Assembly: GCA_022600955.1 (NCBI GenBank) | Contig: JAHZJK010000011.1 | Span: 248,001 to 312,000 of the forward strand | DNA length: 64,000 bases | From: Gammaproteobacteria bacterium | GTDB lineage: Bacteria > Pseudomonadota > Gammaproteobacteria > Steroidobacterales > Woeseiaceae | Direction: 5' to 3' | In this document: positions 53,170 through 64,000 of the stretch, piece by piece | Position numbering within the stretch: position 1 is the first letter of the stretch | Layout of the letters: each line of letters opens with the position of its first letter | Notes under the pieces: generated by a model | What the model saw: the letters and a program-made list of their open reading frames with translations, nothing else | The model's database searches: none | Told to the model about the DNA's origin: nothing | Made by a program: the position numbers and the translations under genes

Positions 53170-54528
53170 CTAACGCGCGGCGGGAAGATCGAGAATATTG
53201 TGTGTCGTGCGTTGTGCCCAGACGTATCCCAGAAGACCCGTCAGCAGATTGGCCAGCGCATAAGCGCCGAATATCCCGGCAATGCCGAACCATTGCTGCG
53301 CCAGCAGTGCCAACGGCACATACAGCATCATCATGCGTGTCACACTGATATAGACCGCGGGCATCGGCTTGCCAAGACCGTTAAATGCCGCGTTCATGAC
53401 CATGACGACTCCGTACGCACCGTAGCTTATCGGGGCTATCCACAAGAACAGCCGCGTAACCTTTATGACCTCCGGGTTCTGGCTGAACATTTCCGACAGT
53501 ACGCCGGAACCCAACGCCAGCAGAAGCGCAATCACGAGACCGGATGCCATGCAAAAAACCGACGTCAGCCGCAAAGAAAGCCGAATGCGATCTTCTTTCC
53601 CGGCGGAAAGGTTCTGACCAACAAATGGACCGATGGTCGATGACATCGCATAGAAAATAACCAACACCAGCGATTCGATACGACTGGCTACGCCGAAGCC
53701 CGCCACTGCCTCTGGCCCAAAGCGAGCGACCATGCCCGTAATGATTGTCGTTGCCACCGGGATAATTGCATTGGTGCCTGCGGCAGGAAGTCCGACATGC
53801 AGGATATCAATCCAGGATTTTCGCAGTTCGCCGGGTTCCGGCTTACTGAAACTCACCATGTCGAGCCGATGTAGCAACAGATATAGCGCACCGATGAAAA
53901 TAACACCGCGAGAAATCAGCGCCGCCATTGCCGCGCCATTCAGGCCGAGCGCGGGAATTGGACCAATCCCGAAGATCAGGATTGGGTCCAGGATTACGTT
54001 GATAATTGCACCAGCGATCATCAGCTTGCTCGGCAGGCGCGTGTCTCCCGTCGCTCGCATACTCGCCATGCCAACCATGGCGACAACGATAAACGGGACG
54101 CCGCTGTAAAGAATCAGCATGAAGCTGCGGATCATCGGGATCATGTCCGCCGGCGCACCCAGCACGCGAAACAGGGGGTTGATTGTTACGATACCAATCG
54201 CGGCAACCACCGCTGTGATGATAAACGAGAGAAACAGGCTATCGGTCGTCAGGCGTCGCGCACGGCGATGGTCGCCGCTGCCGATAGCCCGCGCAACAAC
54301 TGACGAGGTTCCGGCACCGAGGCCGATCGCGATACTTGTTACGATCATTAGAATCGGGAAGCCGAAACTGAATGCCGCCAACTCACGGTCCCCTACTTTG
54401 CCCAAGAACCACGTATCGATGAACGACTGACCCATCAACGTCGCGATTCCGAGCAACACGGGTACAGTCATGTCGACAAGATGTCGGCCGACCGACCCTT
54501 CGGTGAGTCTGGCTTTAGGTGAATTCAT
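53170..54528 (-). CDS. MATE family efflux transporter
   Basis: A 452-residue exporter with 12 hydrophobic helices: VGRHLVDMTVPVLLGIATLM, QSFIDTWFLGKVGDRELAAF, IGLGAGTSSVVARAIGSGDH and, in the second half, GFGVASRIESLVLVIFYAMS. This belongs to the NorM/MepA-like group, clearly different from the DinF-like neighbour. It is convergent with it, 13 bases apart. Possible efflux of drugs or metabolites; not specified by sequence. Confidence 0.88.
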   Translation of the reverse strand: MNSPKARLTEGSVGRHLVDMTVPVLLGIATLMGQSFIDTWFLGKVGDRELAAFSFGFPILMIVTSIAIGLGAGTSSVVARAIGSGDHRRARRLTTDSLFLSFIITAVVAAIGIVTINPLFRVLGAPADMIPMIRSFMLILYSGVPFIVVAMVGMASMRATGDTRLPSKLMIAGAIINVILDPILIFGIGPIPALGLNGAAMAALISRGVIFIGALYLLLHRLDMVSFSKPEPGELRKSWIDILHVGLPAAGTNAIIPVATTIITGMVARFGPEAVAGFGVASRIESLVLVIFYAMSSTIGPFVGQNLSAGKEDRIRLSLRLTSVFCMASGLVIALLLALGSGVLSEMFSQNPEVIKVTRLFLWIAPISYGAYGVVMVMNAAFNGLGKPMPAVYISVTRMMMLYVPLALLAQQWFGIAGIFGAYALANLLTGLLGYVWAQRTTHNILDLPAAR

Positions 54529-54613
54529 GGCATTCCGGAGACCACGAGCCTGAGCGCCCGCTTGATCCGCACTATGAACTACTCACACGGTGCAGGCAAT
54601 TGCGGGCAACAAG

Positions 54614-56644
54614 TCAGCGCGAGTAATGCACATCAAGCGAGACATTGCGCCCAGCGGCGTCTATTCCGGAGCCATGTACTCGATAGCGCTTGTCGAGCAG
54701 ATTGTCGACACCCAGCGTCAACCGCCAGTCCGGCCGCGGCAGCCAGTTCACACGCGCGCCAACGATCAGCCAACCCGGCGTACCGAGCGGATTGATGCGA
54801 GAATCTCGCGCGTCGCGAGCACTAAGCCGTTGCTGGCTTGCTGCAGTTCTTATCCAGGCGTCATACGTCGTCTTGCCGCCCTTGTCATATTGAAACTGCA
54901 GGCGCCCTGCCAGCGGTGGAATTCTGTCGGCTGGCTCGTCCAACTGGCCCACAACGCGCTGCTCACCACGCGTATAACTCAACATCAGGCTGGCGTGAAA
55001 ATCTGCGCTCAACTCAATATCGAGTCCCAGCTCTGTACCGTACAGCGACGACTCAGATGCGTTAACGCTTTGCACGATATCGCGTCCATCTGGCGTTAAT
55101 GCTCCTGTCGCAGCAGACGTAATTCGATCCTCGTACTGCAGCGCGAACATCATTACTTCGAAACGCCATCTTTCCGAACGCTGCCTGAACCCAACATCTA
55201 CCTGTTGCGCCGTTTCAACATCGAGACTCGTGTTGGGTACATTGAAACGATTCCCCGGACGCGCACCCAGCGTTCCAAGGTCGAAAACATTCGGTGCGCG
55301 AAAACCGAATCCGGCGTTCATGACAAACTGCCAGTCGTCATTGATATCCATGATCCAGCCAAGGTCGCCGCTCACCCGGTTGACGTCTACCGAGGTCACG
55401 GGGCCAGCTGCTGTTTCCGGCAGCTCGACCGACACCGTCGTCATACGCAAACCACCGGTCAAACGATGCCGTTCCGCAATCGGCCGGTCGACATTGGCAT
55501 ACACTGCAGCTTGTTCAACTGTTGATCCACTCGGAAAGCGAGATTGGACAGACTGTAAACTGCCGGTCGAAATCAGCTCTTCATCACGACGGCTACGCAC
55601 TTCGTCGTAGTACAGTTCGGCGCCAAAAACCCAGGTCGCATCACGCAGCATTCCACTGCTACTGACACTCAGGCCATACAGGTCGCTGCTATTGTGTTCC
55701 AGCCGGCGAATCGGCGCAGCAAAATTCCGTGTCGTACGGTCGTCATCGATACGCTGCCACGCAAGGTCGACGTTCCAGTCAAGACCGAACGGACCTGCTG
55801 TCCGTTGGTGACGCATGTGGGCGAACCAGCGCTGTGATGGATTGAATCTGAATTCGGACGAAGCCGGCTCTGTTTGCCCGAAGCCAGCGACGAGCTCATC
55901 GACCCTGGGCGTGTCGGGCTGCTGTAAGTACTGTAAATCAAACAACCACGCAGTATCGTCGCCTGGCGTTGCACTCACGGCGATTCGCGCTGCTTTCGTG
56001 CGATAACCGCTGGGCGAGATCTTCGTGCCGCCTCCAATGTGCCTGTCACCAATATCGAGATATTCCGCACTGGCAGACGCCGCGAGCCGGTCGTTGCCGA
56101 CTTCAACTCGCGCGCGAGCCGATCGCCTGCGTTCAGCAGAATCGATCCCAAGCCAGACATCCGAACGCACGTTTGTCTGTGGCGAATCAAATTGCGGCAC
56201 TCGCGAGATTGCCTGCACGACGCCACCGACTGCCTCGCTGCCATAGAGCGACGCAGAGGTTCCGCGAACCACTTCTATTCGTTCGACCGCGCTCGCCGGC
56301 ACCAACGCAAAGTACGGAGTGGGCGCGCTGCGGAAAATTGCGTTATTCAAATGCATACCGTCGACCAGGTGCAATATCGACGACCCCTTCAATCCGCGCA
56401 CAATAGCGGCACCCTGCCCCGGTGTTGTTTGTTGAACGGTTACGCCCAGAGCACCTGCAAGCGCATCGGTCGTGAGCTTTTGCTCTTGCACTTCATTTTC
56501 GGAAACGCTATCGATCGCAGTCGAAATCGATGACGCGGCTGCAGCCCGGCGCGTGGCAGTAACCGAGACTTCGTCGATCGTGGTGCTTTGCGCCAGGGCG
56601 CCGGATGACATCGATAACGATGACAGCAATAAAATTATGCGCAA
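54614..56644 (-). CDS. TonB-dependent receptor next to the sortase gene
   Basis: A complete 676-residue outer-membrane receptor: signal peptide to about residue 18 (SGALAQ), TonB box TTIDEVSVTATRR, plug (GAAIVRGLKGSSILHLVDGM, IEVVRGTSASLYGSEAVGGV), barrel with FGFRAPNVFDLGTLGARPG (the FRAPxxxEL-like motif of haem and metal receptors), and a final strand NVSLDVHYSR. This motif suggests a small iron/haem or cobalamin-like ligand (inference). It lies 59 bases after the sortase gene in the same orientation and may be co-transcribed. Confidence 0.92.
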   Translation of the reverse strand: MRIILLLSSLSMSSGALAQSTTIDEVSVTATRRAAAASSISTAIDSVSENEVQEQKLTTDALAGALGVTVQQTTPGQGAAIVRGLKGSSILHLVDGMHLNNAIFRSAPTPYFALVPASAVERIEVVRGTSASLYGSEAVGGVVQAISRVPQFDSPQTNVRSDVWLGIDSAERRRSARARVEVGNDRLAASASAEYLDIGDRHIGGGTKISPSGYRTKAARIAVSATPGDDTAWLFDLQYLQQPDTPRVDELVAGFGQTEPASSEFRFNPSQRWFAHMRHQRTAGPFGLDWNVDLAWQRIDDDRTTRNFAAPIRRLEHNSSDLYGLSVSSSGMLRDATWVFGAELYYDEVRSRRDEELISTGSLQSVQSRFPSGSTVEQAAVYANVDRPIAERHRLTGGLRMTTVSVELPETAAGPVTSVDVNRVSGDLGWIMDINDDWQFVMNAGFGFRAPNVFDLGTLGARPGNRFNVPNTSLDVETAQQVDVGFRQRSERWRFEVMMFALQYEDRITSAATGALTPDGRDIVQSVNASESSLYGTELGLDIELSADFHASLMLSYTRGEQRVVGQLDEPADRIPPLAGRLQFQYDKGGKTTYDAWIRTAASQQRLSARDARDSRINPLGTPGWLIVGARVNWLPRPDWRLTLGVDNLLDKRYRVHGSGIDAAGRNVSLDVHYSR

Positions 56645-56703
56645 CAGAAGCTACACCTTCGGGTTTTGTCGCTCGTTGAGGCGGCCGCGACTGCGGCACC
56701 TCA

Positions 56704-57282
56704 TCAATATAACATTTTCGCGGTGACGACAAAGCGCAGAGGTCCGCCTGGATCCACTGCATCAAACGGGTAACAGGTTACGAGACTCAGCATCGGCGCA
56801 TCGGTATCGAGCAACAGACTCCCTTTGCGCGAGTCCACAATATCGATGCCGACAACTTCGTAGAGGTGCCGCGGTCCTTTGCTCGACTCGAGCTTGATGT
56901 GCTCGCCAATCTCAAGGTCTTTCAGGAACAGAAAATGTGTGTCGCGATGGCCAGCGATAATCGCGTTTCCTGTCTCGCCGGGCAGCGCGCTGGCGCTCAA
57001 GTGGCCCGGTCCAAACGCCAACGTACGACCGGAGCCACCGGCGAGGACAATCAAATCGACGTCCCCTGCCCTGGCAGTCAGACGCGCGACCGGCCAGGTG
57101 TCAGCCCAGGGCCATGGCGCAACACGCGACTCACCGCTACTGCGTGACCAGGCCCGCTGCATCAACTCCTGGGCGAGCCATGCCTTGGCTGGAATGTAAG
57201 CCCCCTGACCAAACTGCCAGAAGCCGAGACACAGCAGACAAGCCATTAGCAAGTGCCTCAGGTAACTACGCTTCAAGCGCAT
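56704..57282 (-). CDS. Class GN sortase
   Basis: A 192-residue transpeptidase of the Gram-negative 'class GN' type. An N-terminal transmembrane segment (about 10-26, HLLMACLLCLGFWQFGQGAY) leads to the catalytic domain; His is in NAIIAGHRDTHF, the catalytic Cys in LSLVTCYPFDAV, and the Arg in GPLRFVV. It overlaps the target gene by 17 bp. In this locus type the sortase handles a single dedicated substrate, encoded next to it. Confidence 0.92.
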   Translation of the reverse strand: MRLKRSYLRHLLMACLLCLGFWQFGQGAYIPAKAWLAQELMQRAWSRSSGESRVAPWPWADTWPVARLTARAGDVDLIVLAGGSGRTLAFGPGHLSASALPGETGNAIIAGHRDTHFLFLKDLEIGEHIKLESSKGPRHLYEVVGIDIVDSRKGSLLLDTDAPMLSLVTCYPFDAVDPGGPLRFVVTAKMLY

Positions 57283-59332
57283 AGCTGCGGCGGCTGATGA
57301 TGCCGTGGAACGCGAGCAACATCGCCAGGATCAGGAACATTGCACCTGTCATTCTCAGCCAGGGCGCATTTGTCGCTGTTGCCGGGAAACCGAAAATCGC
57401 GTTTGCACTCTGTCCGTATGGCATCAGGTTCGCGACCTGTTCGCTCTTAAGCGGATCGTTACTCGGCCTCACCGGCGTCTTGTCGACGGCGACGAGGCTC
57501 GTATATTTGCTCACCAGGTGATGTGCTATCGCCGTATCAATGATTGCAGCACGCACTTCGTCCGGATCTGGATGGCGGCGCTGCACGTCCATGAGTTCGT
57601 CAATACGAGCGCGTGCCCATAATGCAGCGACTCCCTCACTGTCACTGCTGAACTCGACTGGCAGGTCTGCAGACCAGGCGCCACTCGTAGAGTTACCACT
57701 AACACGAATACGATCACTGCTGCGCAGGCGTCCGGATACTTCTGCCTTCACGATAACCGGTTCCCCGCGATAGAGATCCGGAATACTGGACGGGAAGCTG
57801 TCGACAACAACCCCACTCGGCCAGTCCACCTGGATATTGGTGACCTGCGGTTGCTCCAGTTTCTGGAACAAGCCGCGCATTTTCTCGCCGACCTCATGCA
57901 ATGCGCTGATGTACGTGTATGACCCGCGTCCTGCCTCAGCGCTCTTTCGCATGAACCAGCTGTTCGGCGCGGAGCCAATTCCGACAGTGAACAGACGCGC
58001 AGCCTGCAACTTGCCTTCGATCATTGAGAACAACTCATCCTCATAGCCGACGCTGCCGTCGGTGATGAATATGACCTGCCGCAAGTGTTCCTCGGAGCTC
58101 GGCGCGTCGAGGGCCATCGCCAGCGCAGGACGCATTTCAGTGCCACCGTTTGCCTGCAACGCAGCGACGAATGTTTTCGCCTTCTCCAGGTTTGCGCGGC
58201 TCGCCGGTTCACTCTGCGAGAACAGGGGATTGGTGGTCGAGTTGAATTCAATGACATTGAACCGGTCGACCGACTTCAATCCCTGCAACGCCAGTTGCAC
58301 CGCCTGTTTCGCCTGCGTTATCGACACCCCGTGCATCGAGCCGGATGTATCGACAATGAAAATCGTTTCTCGTGGCATTGTGGCCGCTGGGATGTCCTGC
58401 TCATCCGGGGGCATCACCATTAACAGGTAGTGTGGTTTACCGTTGACGGTCTCACGAAATGACAACGCCCTGGGTACAGCCGAAGACGGTACACGCCAGA
58501 CTAGTTCAAAGTCGTGATCCATCGCGACGTCCGTCGAACTGAACGAAACGCGATAGCGGCCGTCGTCTTCGTTCACATTAACCGGGTGGTAGCGGCTCGC
58601 GACTATTTCCAGAGGCAATCCTGCGTCGACTGTTGCCTCGAGGGATATCCTGTGACCTTTCGAAGTCTTCACCAGGGGTGGTGTGATGAGTGATGCGTCA
58701 GGTACCCGATCAGTATCGGGTGACCAGCCACTGCCAACCCGATCTGGCATCGCGTTTCCAGGAATGTATCTGGGCGTCAGCGTCATCGGGAAACGAATAC
58801 TGAACTGGCCCGCTTCGTAACGAACGTCTTCCAGGTACTCGATCTCGACCACGACCGTCTCGCCGGGCCCGATGTTTGCCACCGAGGTCGTGAACAGATT
58901 GGCTCGCTGCTGCTCAACCAGGCTGGTTTTCTTACCTTGCTGTTTGGCTTTTTCATAGGTCTTCTTCGCTTGTGCTTTTTCCTGGATTTCTCCTTCAATA
59001 AAGCGCTCTCCGATGTACAGGCGCATATGATCGACCGCCGCTCTGTCGGGCAGCGGGAAGACGTAGACGCCCTCGACCCAGTCCTGGCTTTCATTGCTAA
59101 ACTCCTGTTTGAGTTTTACGCGGGCAACCAGGCCGCTGATTGACATCTCAACCTCGGAATTCAGTAGCGTCGCAGTGGAGTAGCCGTTCGCCATGCGAAA
59201 CAGCAAGCTGCCCGATTGCATGTCCGCCGGCTTTACATCCTCGGCCTCCACGGCCGGCGGCAGGCTGCACAGGAGCAGCGCGAGTAGCGCGACCCAGAAC
59301 CAGGATTTCATGTCAGATTGAATGTGTTGCAT
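57266..59332 (-). CDS. Marine proteobacterial sortase target protein (VIT and vWA domains)
   Basis: A 688-residue exported protein. Signal peptide to about residue 30 (PPAVEAEDV), a VIT domain (about 35-170, VEGVYVFPLPDRAAVDHMRL, KKTYEKAKQQGKKTSLVEQQ), then a von Willebrand A domain with a complete MIDAS (FIVDTSGSMHG, GGTEMRPAL, FITDGSVG). The C-terminus has GFPATATNAPW, one transmembrane segment (FLILAMLLAFHGII) and a basic tail (SRRSYALEA). This is a sorting signal in the usual layout, but the motif reads FPATAT rather than the LPxT type, a variant. Own dedicated sortase downstream. Confidence 0.93.
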   Translation of the reverse strand: MQHIQSDMKSWFWVALLALLLCSLPPAVEAEDVKPADMQSGSLLFRMANGYSTATLLNSEVEMSISGLVARVKLKQEFSNESQDWVEGVYVFPLPDRAAVDHMRLYIGERFIEGEIQEKAQAKKTYEKAKQQGKKTSLVEQQRANLFTTSVANIGPGETVVVEIEYLEDVRYEAGQFSIRFPMTLTPRYIPGNAMPDRVGSGWSPDTDRVPDASLITPPLVKTSKGHRISLEATVDAGLPLEIVASRYHPVNVNEDDGRYRVSFSSTDVAMDHDFELVWRVPSSAVPRALSFRETVNGKPHYLLMVMPPDEQDIPAATMPRETIFIVDTSGSMHGVSITQAKQAVQLALQGLKSVDRFNVIEFNSTTNPLFSQSEPASRANLEKAKTFVAALQANGGTEMRPALAMALDAPSSEEHLRQVIFITDGSVGYEDELFSMIEGKLQAARLFTVGIGSAPNSWFMRKSAEAGRGSYTYISALHEVGEKMRGLFQKLEQPQVTNIQVDWPSGVVVDSFPSSIPDLYRGEPVIVKAEVSGRLRSSDRIRVSGNSTSGAWSADLPVEFSSDSEGVAALWARARIDELMDVQRRHPDPDEVRAAIIDTAIAHHLVSKYTSLVAVDKTPVRPSNDPLKSEQVANLMPYGQSANAIFGFPATATNAPWLRMTGAMFLILAMLLAFHGIISRRSYALEA

Positions 59333-59374
59333 TGCGGCCTCCCTTTGGCGTCAGGCTCATTAGGCCGCAGCAAT

Positions 59375-59432
59375 CCGCCGTCCTGCGGACGGCGGCATGG
59401 CAATGCACCGGCGTAATGTGGCAAATTGTGGC
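59375..59432. promoter_or_regulatory. Inverted repeat and tandem TGTGGC boxes between sortase target and pdsR
   Basis: CCGCCGTCC-TGC-GGACGGCGG (59375-59395) is a perfect 9-bp inverted repeat with a 3-base centre and no T run. Then TGTGGC occurs at 59417-59422 and 59427-59432, exactly 10 bp apart, the spacing of OmpR-family response-regulator sites; a third TGTGGC covers the pdsR start. Both features lie in the divergent region and are good candidates for PdsR control of both sides. Confidence 0.5.
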
Positions 59433-59453
59433 GACTGGTAACGGGAGTTCGAT

Positions 59454-60146
59454 GTGGCAAAACGTATAGCGATCGTCGAGGATGAAGCGGCGATCCGGGA
59501 AAACTATGCTGCGGCCTTTCGCCGTGAGGGATACAGCGTTGATGCATTCGAGGCGCGTCAACCCGCGCTCGACGCATTTGGGGTTCGCCTGCCTGACCTC
59601 GTGTTTATTGACATAAACCTCAAGGACGATGTCGAAGGCGGGTTTGAGCTATGCCGTGACCTGCGCGCACTCTCCGCCGACTTGCCGATCATTTTTCTGA
59701 CGGCAAGGGATTCGGAGTTTGACGCGGTATCCGGATTGCGGCTTGGCGCAGATGACTACCTGACCAAAGACATCAGTCTGCCGCACCTGATGGCGCGGGT
59801 CGCGGCATTGTTTCGTCGCATGGACGCACTCAGCAAACCGCAAGGGCCCGAAGGTCGAATCACGCGTGGTGACCTCACAATTGACAGTGAGCGCATGACT
59901 GTCCATTGGCAGGAACATGCCGTTGGTCTGACGTTGACCGAGTTCTGGCTGGTACACGCAATGGCCCGCTACCCGGGACATGTTAAGAACCGGCAACAAC
60001 TCATGGATGCTGCACAAGCTGTTCTTGATGACAACACGATCACCTCGCACGTCAAGCGTATCCGACGCAAGTTTGTCGCGATTGACGCTGACTTCGATGC
60101 CATAGAAACCGTTTACGGCATGGGCTATCGCTGGCTTAGCGAATAA
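59454..60146 (+). CDS. pdsR: Dedicated sortase system response regulator PdsR
   Basis: A 230-residue OmpR-type regulator. Receiver: RIAIVEDEAAIRENYAAAF, phospho-Asp in LVFIDINLKDD, Lys in DDYLTKDIS. Winged-helix output: LTLTEFWLVHAMARYPGHVK and ITSHVKRIRRKF, with YGMGYRWLS. It begins with GTG, faces away from the sortase target gene, and is followed 11 bp later by its kinase. The gene order identifies it as the dedicated PdsR. Confidence 0.9.
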   Translation: MAKRIAIVEDEAAIRENYAAAFRREGYSVDAFEARQPALDAFGVRLPDLVFIDINLKDDVEGGFELCRDLRALSADLPIIFLTARDSEFDAVSGLRLGADDYLTKDISLPHLMARVAALFRRMDALSKPQGPEGRITRGDLTIDSERMTVHWQEHAVGLTLTEFWLVHAMARYPGHVKNRQQLMDAAQAVLDDNTITSHVKRIRRKFVAIDADFDAIETVYGMGYRWLSE

Positions 60147-60157
60147 CCTGCCACAAT

Positions 60158-64000
<3,843 letters not shown>

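Overview
This window reads as ordinary chromosome from a free-living, probably marine, gammaproteobacterium. The evidence is gene order (algZ-algR-hemCDXY, dapF-DUF484-xerC-hslVU, ubiE-ubiJ-ubiB, coaBC/radC-rpmB-rpmG-mutM-coaD, ftsY-ftsE-ftsX-rpoH), three TonB-dependent receptors, an NhaC-type sodium antiporter and a 'marine proteobacterial' dedicated sortase locus. A placement near Woeseiales/Steroidobacterales/Chromatiales is inference from memory. Base composition is GC-rich (a sampled line in ftsY is 37/60 G+C), with one clear exception at about 39.5-42.0 kb (a sampled line there is 26/60).

Layout. 0-7.2 kb: an outer-membrane receptor fragment, then a LysR regulator and a tightly packed operon of FAD D-amino-acid dehydrogenase, M14 zinc peptidase lipoprotein, N-acyl-D-amino-acid deacylase lipoprotein and NhaC antiporter. 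This looks like a D-amino-acid or peptidoglycan-fragment scavenging unit. 7.2-12.2 kb: cytochrome c5, comM, ubiK, then a nitrogen unit (TorF-like porin, glnK, amtB) behind a clear sigma-54 promoter. 12.2-20.1 kb: a DUF4124 protein, AlgZ/AlgR, hemCDXY, an epimerase and an orphan ParA ATPase. 20.2-27.6 kb: dapF, DUF484, a broken xerC, hslVU and ubiEJB. 27.6-33.8 kb: M20 amidohydrolase, FkbM methyltransferase, acyltransferase, a second TonB receptor, trmB. 33.8-39.4 kb: Rieske protein, AmpG-like carrier, xthA, pyrE, DUF4124, dut, coaBC.

39.4-42.0 kb is a low-GC islet bounded by 88-bp imperfect direct repeats (83/88 identical). It carries two unrecognised membrane proteins and sits between coaBC and radC, whose first codons it appears to have replaced. 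42.0-51.8 kb: radC, rpmB, rpmG, mutM, coaD, rsmD, ftsYEX, then rpoH behind a perfect CIRCE (HrcA) operator, DUF3465, an OmpA-type lipoprotein, an Mpo1-like protein and glutaryl-CoA dehydrogenase. 51.8-54.5 kb: two convergent MATE exporters. 54.6-62.2 kb: TonB receptor, class GN sortase, its VIT/vWA target protein and the divergent PdsR/PdsS two-component pair. 62.2-64 kb: gltD and the 3' end of gltB.

The points most worth a second look are the CIRCE element controlling rpoH, the small islet at radC with its two orphan membrane proteins, the roughly 94-bp deletion that removes the catalytic arginine segment of XerC, the D-amino-acid cluster, and candidate PdsR boxes between the sortase target and pdsR. 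I saw no rRNA or tRNA gene, CRISPR array, prophage, transposase or integrase.
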